This document shows, one piece after another, positions 49,034-61,405 of a stretch of DNA of 64,000 nucleotides. Under the pieces are notes generated by a model. It saw nothing but the letters and a program-made list of their open reading frames with translations. It did no database searches and was not told where the DNA came from. Made by a program: the position numbers and the translations under genes. Source of the stretch: Pyrenochaeta sp. MPI-SDFR-AT-0127 (Eukaryota; Ascomycota; Dothideomycetes; Pleosporales; Cucurbitariaceae); assembly GCA_020747015.1 (NCBI GenBank), contig JAGTJM010000017.1:186001-250000 (forward strand). The letters are read 5' to 3'. The number at the start of each line of letters is the position of its first letter. The stretch's first letter is position 1.

Positions 49034-49432
49034 ATGTCGAAACAAGACCCTGCACCCCAAGAAATCAGCGGCAAAAGTTATAAGAATCCTAAGACAACTC
49101 CACACCTCAGTCGACGAGCCACACAGCAAAGCAAACCGCAGGTTGAACGCATAGAGTAGAGAATAAGCACGCTTGAGGAAACGTTGCGGCTGTTGCAGTG
49201 CGAGTTCGCGGCCTTACTCACGAAGACGATCACCGTACCCGAAGACCTCTTTCTTGGCTCAATATTTGACGAGTCCGTTGAGTTTGAACTTCGCAGTGAT
49301 CTCGGTGAGAGCGCGCCCAGCGCTGAGGTGGCATCTGGTTCCATACAACTTTTTGACTGTCCAGTAATTACCAGCCATAAGCGTGAGTCAGATTCAATGA
49401 CATTTTGCCAGCCATGCTCGTGTGTACCTTGA
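49034..49432 (+). pseudogene. ORF broken by one in-frame TAG
   Basis: The frame opens with MSKQDPAPQEISGKSYKNPK and runs 41 codons to a TAG at 49157-49159. It then continues in the same frame with coiled-coil-like sequence (RISTLEETLRLLQCEFAALL) and acidic residues until 49432. A single CAG-to-TAG change would explain the break. It could instead be two chance frames. No family is recognised. Confidence 0.4.
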
Positions 49433-49691
49433 ACGCTTCTACATCCTACCCACAACTATACTGCGGTGGTAGGCACAATTTGAGGGTGTTCGACGCCGAT
49501 CGGCTGAGAGCAAACGCCTGCACGAAAGGCCTGATCGGTGGTTCGACCTTGCCAGCCTGCCCCTTCATTTTGGCGCTACCCGTGAAAGTTGCTGAGATCC
49601 AATGAAATGTGCTACTCACAGAACAGAAGATTTCCACAATCACTCTCGAGGCTGGGGACACGGACTTCACGCTAAGCTGCGCTCTGTATCA

Positions 49692-49875
49692 CACCTCCTC
49701 TACCTCACTACCCTCCTCAACCTCATTACCCTCCTCAACCTCATTACCCTCCTCAACCTCATTACCCTCCTCAACCTCATTACCCTCCTCAACCTCATTA
49801 CCCTCCTCAACCTCATTACCCTCCTCAACCTCATTACCCTCCTCAACCTCATTACCCTCCTCAATCTCCTCACTC
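49692..49875. repeat. 18-bp minisatellite, about ten copies
   Basis: The unit is CTCCTCAACCTCATTACC in tandem. The central copies are identical and the edge copies diverge (ctacctcacta at the left, tcaatctcctcactc at the right). The plus strand reads LLNLIT repeats and the minus strand reads EVEEGN repeats. Both are open, so coding potential here reflects the repeat rather than a gene. Confidence 0.95.
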
Positions 49876-52534
49876 TCATCATCCTTGTCTATCGCTATCA
49901 ACTCGCACTAGTCATTCAACTTCTCTTGCAAACACCCTTCACCCTTACGCCTATTCGGACCTACACAACTGCTGACTAACGCAATCTTTACCTGCCTGCA
50001 GTCGGCCTCAATCCACCACCCTTAAAGGACCTTTGGCGTTGCAGGGTGCACAGCGTCTCGGCTTCACAGCCAAAGCGCTGGTGTCTGCACGTCATGGGGG
50101 TGATACTCAAGCCGGCGTAGGCAGGTGAACACGGCGGAGTCAGTGGTTTAACGTCTGCCGCAAACACATCTAGATGGCTCTTTGCGATCAGTGAAACTTG
50201 TAAGTAGCCTACTCGTTTTAGTGAGCAGAGTGTAGTGGCTGATACAAATGAAAAACTCAAGAGATCAACCAGGAGCGCGATGTTGACAACGCTATGAATG
50301 TTATGAACTTGTTGTAAATCATTAAAGAAGCGGCGCTCTTATGAAAGACCAGACGCACTCTTTACTAGGCAAATATGTGGAGGTCTTTACACCTTAAACA
50401 CTTCAAATACTTCACGCGTCACATACTTCCTACATCCTATTTTGTCGTGACGCCGCTCCCAATATGACAACGGCAAGCGGATCGCGTCTGAATAAGACAA
50501 TTGATTTATACTGCCGACAGAATGAGGCGGACATAACGATCCTTGATTTCTAGTTTCAAGACTTTTGTCACTCCCTTCATTTACGGAGGGCGAATTGGGC
50601 AATAGATAATCCTGAACTTATATCCCTATAGCATATAGAATGCTCAGGACTCTCTCCTATGAAACTTGGTAGGTCTGGAAGGCTGCTACCGATATCTACC
50701 ATATCTTTGTCTTTCGTTGCGTCTGTGCTTGAATTTTCAGATTGGATGCCACTTGTGCGTTGCATCTGCATGACCACCAACACCATTATATGTCGTTCTG
50801 GAATGAATTTATCTCATGTGATTGTTGAGACTATCCTTTAATATAAAGCCGGCGCCAGGAATCAGACATGTGCGTTTCTGATAGGGCAGAAGAAAGACTT
50901 TTGCCCGCTATTGAAATTGTGATCCGCATCTTTACCTTTAACCAGGAAGTCTTCGCCTATAATACGTAGACCCAGTTCAGACCTACATTCTCCTTGATCT
51001 CGTCATTTTCATCAAACTAGTCACCAAGGAGAGGGCAGATTTACTTTGGGCACTGAAGAAGCCGCAATACACAGGCTTGATTTCATCCCTTGGGATACAC
51101 ACGCTCAACATGAAGATCATTATATTTTAGGGATGAGTGTTTAATAGATGGAAATTAGGTAAATGGAGACGTGCGATCTTATCTTGCCGAGCGTCGAATT
51201 CGAAGCTCATGTTTTTGAGGCTAAAAAGACGACGGCAAAGTCTATTGCAGAGATACAGGCACTTTAAAAGAACCACCAAACAGTGTATGTTAAGGTCTAC
51301 TTGAAGAGAGCTATAAATACTACGCCACGTTTCGTTCCTCGGAACCAAGCTCAAGAGGCGTCACATTTTACCGGCCACGAGTAGAATGTTGCGGGCTCCT
51401 CCATGAGGTTATCCAAGGAAGACACGGCTGAATGGGTCGCACGGGTCATTGAAACTTAAGATCCGGGGAATAATAAGATTCGATACTAGGGTTAGGCCAT
51501 GTATGACTAGCAGACAGTCAATTTATGTAGGCTTAGTGTTATCAACCGCGACAAAGCTCCAGCACGTCGCTCACAACTACTGACAGAACATCCACCTATG
51601 ACAATAGCCTTATCAGCTGTCGTTCTCCACCACCGTTTTCCGCTGCTCGTCGTCATGCATCGCTGTTCGTCATATTGCCCCCTCGCAGTCTACCGTATCC
51701 ACACAGTACATCCCGGCAATGGGCATATAATGGGTAAGGATGAATATACGGGCAGATGGAGGTAATTGGAGTTATATACAAGGACAATGGTGTGGAAGTA
51801 GCAGTGCGGCCTCAGAAAAACTATGCAAGCGACAGCCACGCCAGCATGCTAGGCTGTTATTAGTACCTACTCCTGGCACTACAGCGGAAAGTGCAACCAG
51901 AAGGTGCAAGGGCCATCTTGGCTTATATACGTACGGTTGATTAGCAGGATCCCAGCTAAGCATAGGGCCTAGTTCAATGGCAGGCCGTAGGAGCCAACCA
52001 AGAAATGACTGTAAGGGTCGGTTTGGTCAAAGCAAAACATGTGCTCTGCCTTGAAGGCGATGGAGTTTGCGGATAGCATTCGTTGATACGCATTTGTGTG
52101 GCTGGATGGACGGCCGGCATACTAACAACGTATGCTGGCAGAGTGGTGGATTTACTTGCAATGTAAGCTGGCCTGTATATGAGTATGTACTGTGATATAT
52201 TCAGGATACAGCCACGCGCCAACCGTTCTGAGCTGGCCCGCCCATCCTTGCGATGTCAGCGTTCGTTACTAGACAATGAAGGCCCATAACTTACAGTCCT
52301 CACAGAAAACAAGCAAGCGTGGTGCCACTCGCACCTTGGGTCTATGACGGACCATGATACCATTGTTGACCTCACCATGTGCAACTATAAAGAGGTGGGG
52401 GAAAAATGACTTTTAATACAATGTATGCCGGACAGGCACCAAATACGGTGGGGGCAAGGTACGACCTTCCCTATGATAATCTATATTACATGCTTTTCCC
52501 ATATTCAAAAACTGGCATGCTATGGAGTCGGTGC
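49876..52534. other. Long gene-poor region downstream of the minisatellite
   Basis: Scattered short frames on both strands (50387-50602, 50577-50786, 51127-51354, 51974-52222) have no motif or splice support. The right end contains the 3' region of RAT1. No transposon signature or RNA gene was identified. Confidence 0.4.
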
Positions 52535-55500
52535 TTAGCGGTAGTCGCTGGAGCTGTACGATGGTCGGTTGCCCCCATTGTTATATCCACCGCCGCCTCC
52601 TCCTCGACCGCCGCCTCGACCTCCACCACCACGGCCGCCACGGCCACCTCTGTCATCGCGGGGCGGACGGTCGCTGTAAGGGTTGTTGCCTTGGTACCCA
52701 CCGCGACCACCACCTCCTCCACCCCCACCACTGCGTCCGAGAATCTCATCAGCTGGGCGATAAAATCTCTCATTCTGGAGTGAGTTGTTGTTGGGAGGCT
52801 GGCGAGGAGGAGGTCCGCCGTGCTGGCCCTGGTTCGGGTTGTTCATCCAGGCCGGCCTTTGAGCGACTGGCGGCGGCGGCAAAGGTGGTGCTCCATAACC
52901 ACCATTACCACCCTGCCAACCACCTCTTCCACCAGAGTTCTGCGGTGGAGGTACCCAGCCAGGAGGCGGCGGTGGGACAAAGTTACCGCCTGGTGGCGGA
53001 GGCCAGGAGTTGGGGAATTGTGGAGGAGGATAGTTCTGTTGACCTCCATAGCCGCCCTGGTTGCCATTGTATCCGCCGCGATCCCAGCCTCCACCTCCAC
53101 CACGACCGTTAGAATATCCACCTCGCCCCCCACCATTCTGATAGTCACCACGGCGATCATTGAAACCGCCTCGACCACCTCCACGACCACGGTAACCGCC
53201 ACGGAAGCCTCCACGCTCATTGGAACGGCGTACTGATTCGGCTTCACCTGGGCTGAGAACTGGCTTGGGGAGCTTGACGCCCTCGAGAAGAACGGATTTA
53301 TGGGCTCGGCTTGAGGAGACACTTGGCATTTCGTAGTATACCCTGCCAGAAGTTAGTCAAAGTATAAACAAGAAAAGTGAACATGCCAACATACCTCATT
53401 GAGCCGTCTTGAAGAATCTCAAACTCCGTGTCTCCATCGACGTCAAATGGTGGAACCAACTGACTGTCTAGAACAAACAAATCATGTGGCTCGATTTCAC
53501 CGTGCAGCGCACGACTCTGCACAGGGTCAATCTTGTGTTTCTGCTGGCCTTTGCGGTATAAGGCCTTTTCGACATCCTCAAAAAGGGCTCCTTCCTGGGA
53601 GAACATAAGCGTCTCCTTACCAAACTCGTTGCGCTTCTTCTCGTCGTCAGAGAGTTCGGGATACTTAGTCGCCATATTTTCCAAAAGCCGCTTCTCATCA
53701 ATGAATGGAAGAATGGCAACACCCTGCCAAGCGAACTTCTTGCCATTTAAGTCAAGGGGAAAGTCCTCAGGATAGAAGTCAATGATCGGGCTGTTGGGGT
53801 CTTCCATGAGTATTCGGAACGGCTCGGGAATTGCATGATTTGATGCGGCAGGCAAGACACCCATTAATTGCTCGTAAGGGTGGAATGGCACACCCTTTTC
53901 AAACAATTTGCGGGGATCCATGTCTTCAAGACCTACAAAGTCTGCAGCGAAAGGAGCATAGTGGTGGGGAAAGTACCAGGTCCAGGAAGGGCAGCCTTGC
54001 ATGTAGTATGCTAATACCCAGCAGAGTCCTTCAGCATATTGACGGGCTACCTTGTTGCGGAACGCGATGTCGTCAGGGGCAACGTGAAACTTCTGTTCGT
54101 AGTATCGCTCTTCATAACCTGGCTCCCAGAGCTTAACGGTGTCCTCGGGTGTTCCGTCGTCTTTCTTCTGAGAGTTCTGGGCAGGTGATGCAGGTACGAC
54201 CGGTGTATTTCGACCTGGTGTGCCATTGTCAGTCTCCTCGATATCATCTGCTTTGCGTTTTCCGAGGTGGACTGGTGTCTCGGCTCCGGAGGCGGATTCA
54301 GACTCAGGAACTGGCTCTGCTTCTGGAGCGGCGGTGCCATCCGCTTTAGCCTTCATAAGCTCTTTGAGCCTTGCGGCTGCACTCTTGTTCGAGTCTGTAT
54401 CCCGCTGATGCAGAAGTTCTTTATGCACATCCCGCACCTCTTTCGACTGCGCATCCTTGGGATCAAAGAACACAATACCTGCGCTTGTGTAAGTATCAGT
54501 GTCTTCTTTATGACGCTTGAATGGAGCTGCCGAGCTGCCATTCTCATCCCTTCGCTGGCGCTTGTTGGCGTTATTGTGGGCCTCACGTTGAGCCCGCTTC
54601 GCTGCCTGACGATCAGAGACTTCCTTTCGTTTTTTGAAAATATCAGCCTCTCGGCTGGCGAGGACAGACAGAATCTGTTGCACACGCCGCATGTCAGGGA
54701 AACCATCCTTTGTTACGTAGTCATCCATTTCAGCAGCAAGGTCTCGCCAGATACTGATGAGTAAGTCAATGCCTTGATCTCGAATTTCCAGACTAGGTAA
54801 ATGTGGTAGAAAGTCGTTACCGACGAAGAAACACATGAAAACCCAATCGTCGAGAGAGCGTTCTAGATCGTATTTGAATTTGCGCTTTGGGGTCTCCATC
54901 TCGACTGCTAGGTACTCTCGCAAGACATTGGTGTGCAGCCAAATATGAGGCTTGAGCTGATGCTCGGAAGTGGCCCATTCTTCCTCAGCCTCCTCCTCTG
55001 TAAGTTTCTTCCCGTCGTCAGGGAACTCGCAGTTGTTTCGGATGTGCCCCTTGCGCCCACAGCGCGTGCATACCTTGTCCTTACCAGAGTCGTAGAAGAC
55101 GTCTTCTCTGAGAACGCGAAAGTAGGGCTCATGAGTTGCAAGACTCAACATGATCAGATCAGCATCTAGGCCAACAATGACATGTGAGGTGTTTGGGTCA
55201 TGTGTGGGCACGGAACGTTGTGAGCGAATAAAGTTCATGATCTTGTGTTCTCCCTCACCAGGGACAGAGGCATCAGAGACGATGACCTTCAGGTCCTTCC
55301 AGGACGGATCGGTAGTGAACTTGTAGGCACACCAGTACTGTAGACTCTCGGCAAGAAGGTGCATGAAAGGTGTACCTGGTGTGATTGCGTTGGAGTCCCA
55401 GGTCTTCTCGACGACCTCTTCTAAGCTTGTAATGTCTTCGCCGCGACTGGCTTTCTGCGCATTGAGTAGCTTTTGGAATTCTGCACGCTCTTCGTCTTTC

Positions 55501-55880
55501 TCCTTGGCTTCCCTGGCGGAGCGGAAGCGACGTGAGCGCTGCTGGTTCATTTTGGCACGAGGCGCAACGCCATCGACTGCTAGGTAGAGCAGCTTGCGCG
55601 GACGGACTATGCCGACCAGGCGATCAGTGTACTCAAAGATGGCCATCATCATGTCGGCCTCAGTCTTGGGCGCAGGCCTATCTTCGGGATGCGAACACGG
55701 ATGAACAATGCCATTCATATCCAGGTATAGATTGTCGAATTCCTCGCCATTGGGGTTGGGCTTGGTGCGATCAACGGGAATCACCTCGTCGCCAACCTTC
55801 TTCGGCAGCTCTTCTGCGACGCTTGACACGATTTTGGGGTATTTCTGGCTGAGCCAGCGGAACATGGCGGGAACACCCAT
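52535..55880 (-). CDS. RAT1: 5'-3' exoribonuclease Rat1 (Xrn2), 1097 aa
   Basis: Exon 1 is 55880-53395 and exon 2 is 53342-52535, with a 52-bp intron (gtatgt...ggcag). The N-terminus MGVPAMFRWLSQKYPK and the acidic catalytic motifs (YLDMNGIVHPCSHPED, SDASVPGEGEHKIM, VIVGLDADLIML, FFVGNDFLPHLPSLEI) are the XRN nuclease core. A CCHC zinc knuckle (CTRCGRKGHIRNNC) sits near residues 268-281, typical of fungal Rat1. The C-terminal 250 residues are Arg-Gly-Gly and proline-rich. Rat1 degrades nuclear 5'-monophosphate RNA and drives RNA polymerase II termination (torpedo model) and rRNA processing. It lies head-to-head with USO1. Confidence 0.96.
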
Positions 55881-56592
55881 AGCGACGGAGGGCGCGCGAC
55901 GGCGCGATGTACGGGAGTGGTAGGAGCAGGGAGTGGGTGGTAGCTGGGTAGGTAGGGTAGTAGAGCGACACGGGTGAACGTGAAAGGGCGTGTACTACAG
56001 GCCCTGAAACTTATGGTAGTATTGGACAGACACTACAAGAAGATAAGAAGGCTGCTGGCGATGATGCGCTGATGAAATGGTGCTGTCAAGGAAAGAAACC
56101 GCGTGAATAGGCGTCTGTCTCTCAGAGCCCCGTCTCTGCCGCGCGATGCCGCGTGGATGCCGTCTCCAACTGATGATAGCCCGACTTATTGAGAGTCGCA
56201 GTCTCCCCTAGCGCCCTTTATTCCGAGCGTTACGCGAAGTGAGGATATAACGGTGGTGACACTGGAGCAAAGGGCGCATTCGACGACGAAACTCTCTCTG
56301 AGAAAGAGAAAGCCGGGCCAAGACCTGGGGCCGCAGTTTGGCCGGTAAGAGAGGCGACAGGGGTGGTGGCAGCGCAGAGCCGCCTGCCCTGTGCACCAAA
56401 TTATACGTGGAGCTTGAAGTGAGCGGGTGTTGTAGAGTCACTCGTCCACATTGACGGCACGCGACGCTGTATACAAAGTCACTGTTTGCAGGGGACACTG
56501 TAGCGATTGTCCTGAGTCTCTAGTGCCCTCCTACACAATCACCACCAAAGTATCCTCCCGCCATGGATTCATAGCCCTCGACATCCTCCACC
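55881..56592. promoter_or_regulatory. Divergent promoter region of RAT1 and USO1
   Basis: The 712-bp gap between two essential genes should hold both promoters. Short frames within it (for example 56208-56498, minus) have no features. Confidence 0.5.
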
Positions 56593-59500
56593 ATGATGCG
56601 AGTGCTCGAGGCCAACGCGCCTCCCAAGCAGACGGCGACCGACACCATCAGCACCCTCAGCAGCCGCCTGGCAAGTGCAACTCTCCTCGAAGACCGCCGT
56701 GCTGCCATCCTCGGCCTCCGCAGCTTCGCCAAAGAATACCCTGCCTCGGTGGCATCGGGGGCCCTGCGCGACCTGATAGCATCCTTGACCAAGGACGCCG
56801 AAGATGTCGACACGCTCAAGGTCGTGCTGGAGACGCTGCTCATGCTCTTCCACCCCGACGAGAAGAGCCCAGAAGCCTCGGAGGAGATCGCACTCTGGCT
56901 TGCCGACCAGTTCTCACAGGTACGCTCGTCCCCTCCGTGCAACTGCCAGTGCTGAGCTTATGGTAGCGGCAAGATAACATAACCATCCTCATCGACCTCC
57001 TCGACAAGCCCGACTTCTACTCGCGCCTCTACTCGCTGCAGCTGATACGCGCAATCGCCCTTGCACGCCCTGAGCGAACCCAAGAATGCATCCTCGCCGC
57101 CCCAATGGGCACTACCTACCTCGTAGCCACCCTCGACGATCCCCGTGAAGCTGTTCGCAATGAAGCCCTCGTCGTACTCACAGACCTGTCGAGGTCGTCT
57201 ACCGAGCTGCAAAAGCTGTTCGTCTTCGAGGATGCATTCACCAAGGTCTTCAGTATGATACATGGGGATGGTGGCCTCACACAAGGCGGCGTAGTTGTGC
57301 AAGACTGTTTGAGCCTGCTGGCAACTCTTATACGCTACAACACTTCCAATCAAACAAATATCAGGGAAATGGGCCATGTGGCCAGATTCGCTGCATTGCT
57401 GCCAGGCGGGAAGAAGCCCAAGAAGGCGCGAGTAACTACTGAAGAGGAGGATGACTGGGTCAGTCCACAGAGTGATAAGAACATATGGGGCCTACTGGCG
57501 ATTATGAGAATGTTCCTTGTCAAAGGGAGCGCGGGCACACTACAGAACCAAAACGTTTTCCAACAGCAAGGTCTCCTACGCCAACTCCTGAACATTGCAT
57601 TTGACCCTGCTACCGTCATGCCAATCAAGATTGAGGCATTGAACACTTGCGCCGACCTAATACGAGGCAATGCCCGATTACAAGAGGGCTTTGCTCAGGA
57701 ACAGGTACAGCCGATAGTCCAGCCTGCGACCAACGGCGTTGCCTCGCCAAAAGGTGTCCCCCAGGTATACGTTATTGAGGCACTCCTCAATCTGGCCCTA
57801 ACACCTGCTTCGAGCGAGCTCTTCGACATGCGCAATGCAGGTTGCGAGTGCATCAAAGCTTACTTTTATAATCACGTGCAAATACAAGAGCACTTCCTCA
57901 ACAGAGCAATCGGTGGCCATGAAGGTGGTGATGAAACAGCAAATGCTCTGACCATCCTGATGGAGGGGCCACAAGCTTCTCCTGCAAGTGATCCCTACAG
58001 ACTCTGGTTTGCCGCTACTCTAATTTATCATCTTATCTTTATCGATATCCGAGCGAAGCACACGCTTATGCAGGTCAAAGAAGGCGACGCAGAGAGTGGG
58101 GAGGAGGTTGTGACTTGCATCCAAACCTTGACTGCGAACCTTATCTCAAGCTTGCAGCTTGGTGAGGACGAACGGGTGTCAGTTGCCTACCTTATGCTTT
58201 TGCTAGGATGGCTCTTTGAGGATGCTGCCGCTGTGGACGATTTTCTTGGGGAGGCGAGTAGCTTGCAGAGTCTCGTGCAGGCCGTACTCACTCCTGGAAG
58301 CGATAGGGTGGTTATTCGCGGCCTGTGTGCTGCACTGCTTGGTATTGTGTACGAATTCTCGACGAAAGACTCGCCAGTTCCGCGACGAGAACTGCAGCCT
58401 GTTCTCCTGTCCAAACTTGGGCGCGAGAAGTACCTCGACGCTCTTACCGAGCTACGGCATGATCCACTTGTACGCGACTTCGAGGTGCTACCTCGTGCTG
58501 GAGGGTCTGGAGGCAGCCTCCCTGACGTGTTCTTTGACGAAACCTTTATAGACTTTTTGAAGGATAACTTCAGTCGCTTATCGCGTGCGATTGATCGAAA
58601 CCCAAATATTGAGCAGCACCAGTCACACGATGGTGTCGATCGAGATGTCGTCGATGCATTGCAGGGCGAAAGCAACGAGAAGGAGCAGACCATACAAGAG
58701 TTGAGAGCCCAGCTCATGACACTTGAACAAAAGCTAGACCAGGAGCAAGCGGACCATCGTAAGACACAACAATCGGCCGAAGAGCAACGTACCACACTTA
58801 AGCGGATCAACGACAAACTGCACGACGATCTTGACAAGGAGATTGCAAGCAGAGATCGTGAACACAGGCAGGCGACTTTGGAGCTGGAAAACAAGTACAA
58901 TCTTCAAGTAGTCGCATTGAACAGCAAAGTACAACAGACAAGTAAAGACGCGAACCTGGCTGTTGCAAAGGTTAGGCAAGAGTTTGATGAGAAATTGCAC
59001 GACTCAAACAAGGCCCGCGTGGAGTTGGAACGCCGACTTGGCGCTTCTGACAAGGCTCGCCAGGAAGCTCTTGAGACCATTCGCAATCTGGAGCAAGCAC
59101 AGCAGCGTACGCGGACTGAAATTGCTACCACTAGCGAGACACTACGGAGTCTAAAAACTCAGGTGCAGGAAAATGAAACGCAAATCAAGAAGCTCACAGA
59201 CGAAAAGGCAGCATTGCAATCTAGTATCGATAAACTCAAATCAGAGAATCAAGAGCTAAAAACCAAAGCGCAAGACCAAACATGGAAGGTCAAAGATGCG
59301 GAGGAGAAGCTGCGTAAATTACAAGCTGGTGTGGACAGTAAAAATAAAGAGATCAAGGAGCTCCAGGGCAAGGTGCAGAGGGCCGAGGAGAGTGAAAAGG
59401 AGAAGCAAGTAGAGGTGGACGATCTCTTTGTATTGTTCAGCGACCTCGAAGAGAAAAGGAGCAAGGACAAGGTGAGTCAATAATCAAACCAAAAAAAGTA

Positions 59501-59649
59501 TTTAGATATATACTGACTGTCTATAGAAACGGCTCAAAGCTTTGGGAGAAGAGGTTTCAGACGTAGAAGACGATGACGATGAGGAAGAAGAGGGCGATGA
59601 AGACGAAGACGAAGATGAAGACGATGAGGAAGAGAAAGACAAAGCTTAG
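56593..59649 (+). CDS. USO1: Vesicle tethering factor Uso1/p115, 984 aa
   Basis: The exons are 56593-56919, 56967-59471 and 59527-59649, with introns of 47 and 55 bp. Residues 1-640 form the armadillo-like globular head (DRRAAILGLRSFAKEYPASV; RQDNITILIDLLDKPDFYSR; DPYRLWFAATLIYHLIF). Residues about 680-930 are a long coiled coil. The last exon adds a very acidic tail (DVEDDDDEEEEGDEDEDED), as in p115/Uso1. The protein tethers ER-derived vesicles to the Golgi with Ypt1/Rab1. The start ATG is one of two adjacent methionines; the conserved frame begins directly after it. Confidence 0.94.
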
Positions 59650-60238
59650 GACCTTGCTGATCAAATCTGACCTCAACTTTGTCACCAGTCCTTTTGTTGG
59701 TGTGTCTGAGCTCCTTATTAGCGACATCAAAACATTCATACCACCATTGCTAGCCCATATGGGTCTCAGAAGCTAGCTACCATATCACACCTTTTGAAAT
59801 TCCGGCGCCAATATGTGAGGCCTTGCGTTAGCTGACCTTGTGGAAGGGATGACCATGCTACCCCACTTTTCACACTAGTCTCCCGTAACGCTGTTGTCGA
59901 TTCATCTACCTCACAACGAGTGCGCAACATCACAAATCGTTCGCTTGCCTGTCTTTTGTCTACACATGGTGTAATCTAAAGTATTAACGTTTTTCAGTAC
60001 TACGGCATGACCGAAGACGTGTTGATCGTGACTGCATCGATCGAACCTTCAAACACTTGTGCGCCTGAATGTGTCTTGCGTTCAACAACCACCAGTATCA
60101 TAACAATCTTGGAACCGTTGGATTTGCTCATTGCATACACCCACTTGGATTTGTCAGAGTCAATCGCAAAAGAATACCCTTCGTACCTCCCTACGTTCCA
60201 ACAGTATCAAGAGCATTGAGCACCTTAGAACAACCAAG
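59650..60238. other. Intergenic region between USO1 and the hydrolase gene
   Basis: Open frames here overlap and extend the hydrolase frame upstream of its likely ATG without a family-like sequence. Nothing else is recognised. Confidence 0.4.
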
Positions 60239-61105
60239 ATGCCGAGCTTCACCATTGAGACAGAACACGGACTCACCAGCGTTACGGACACGGGACTGAA
60301 AAACGACAAGCCAGCTCTACTACTGATCCACGGCAACTCATCGTCCAGCAAGATCTTCCGACACATCCTCGAGTCCCCCACGCTCACGTCAAAGTATCGC
60401 GTTGTAGCCTTCGACCTCCCAGGCCACGGCGCCTCGTCTAATGCGCCAGACCCCGAACGCAGCTACTGGATGCGCGGATACGCCGACCTTGCCCTCTACA
60501 TCCTGCAGCATCTCAACATCGCCCGCGTCGTTGTGTTCGGATGGTCTCTCGGCGGTCACGTGGGCATTGAAATGGTGAATCTACTAGCTTCCAGTTCGCC
60601 TGTTATACAGCTCGACGGGCTGCTCATAACAGGCACACCGCCCGCGCTCGGCGCAGATCAGTTAGATCATGCATTCTCGTTCGAAGACGGGGGGCTCAAT
60701 CTCGCGGGGAAGAAGGACTGGACTGATGAAGAGACGGAAGGCTTTGCTAGACATTGTGTCGCAGCCGCCGCTGGAGCGGAAAGTTTGTTTGAGCCATGGA
60801 TGTTGGAAGATGCGAAGCGCACCGATGGCCGGGCGCGTATGGTTATGAGCCGCAAGATTAGCACAGGTGAAGGCGTGGATCAGAGACACGTTGTGGAGAC
60901 GGCCGATGTGCTGATTGCTGTGGTGAATGGCGGTGATGAACCCTTTGTCAATCTCGACTATTTAGATGACATTCATTGGAAGAAGTTGTGGAAGAACGAG
61001 TGTGTCAGGTTGCCGGGCTTGAAGCATGCCCCGTTTTGGGAGAGGCCAAATGACTTTGAACGCATTTTGCTGGAGTTTTTGACAGACTGCGCGGACCAGG
61101 CGTGA
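60239..61105 (+). CDS. Alpha/beta hydrolase, 288 aa
   Basis: This is a single exon. The motif LLIHGNSSSS supplies the oxyanion region, GWSLGGHVG is the nucleophile elbow with Ser, DEPFVN is a candidate acid residue and GLKHAPFWE supplies the likely catalytic His. Order and length fit the alpha/beta hydrolase fold of esterase or epoxide/haloalkane-hydrolase-like enzymes. The substrate is unknown. No signal peptide is present, so it is probably cytosolic. The ATG at 60239 gives the usual start just before the first strand; the frame is open further upstream but with no family-like sequence. Confidence 0.85.
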   Translation: MPSFTIETEHGLTSVTDTGLKNDKPALLLIHGNSSSSKIFRHILESPTLTSKYRVVAFDLPGHGASSNAPDPERSYWMRGYADLALYILQHLNIARVVVFGWSLGGHVGIEMVNLLASSSPVIQLDGLLITGTPPALGADQLDHAFSFEDGGLNLAGKKDWTDEETEGFARHCVAAAAGAESLFEPWMLEDAKRTDGRARMVMSRKISTGEGVDQRHVVETADVLIAVVNGGDEPFVNLDYLDDIHWKKLWKNECVRLPGLKHAPFWERPNDFERILLEFLTDCADQA

Positions 61106-61405
61106 TGGTTGCGCGATGGGCTTGTATTGTGTGACTCTTTTCGGTACCAAGTTTACATTATTGCAGTCGGATCGATTGTTTTGCTCATTTGATTATGCAA
61201 AAAAATTCTATGTTCTCAGTACTATAACATGCAACTGAAGGAGTTTTATTGACTTCCATTTCAACCTTTCCCCGCTCCTTCACATACAGGGTAAAATTCC
61301 TAGTGTACAACTTTCTGTCTATGATTTCTTTAACCAGTGCCAGAATTCATTTCCATAACCTCATATTCAAAGAGTTGTCTTCCCCATTATGAGCCAGAAC
61401 TGAGA
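61106..61405. other. Short convergent intergenic region
   Basis: This separates the 3' ends of the hydrolase gene (plus) and the repeat-protein gene (minus). No gene is seen. Confidence 0.5.

Noticed and set aside
49602..49979. LLNLIT-repeat and EVEEGN-repeat open frames
   Set aside because: Openness is a by-product of the 18-bp tandem repeat being a multiple of three; no gene signals flank it.
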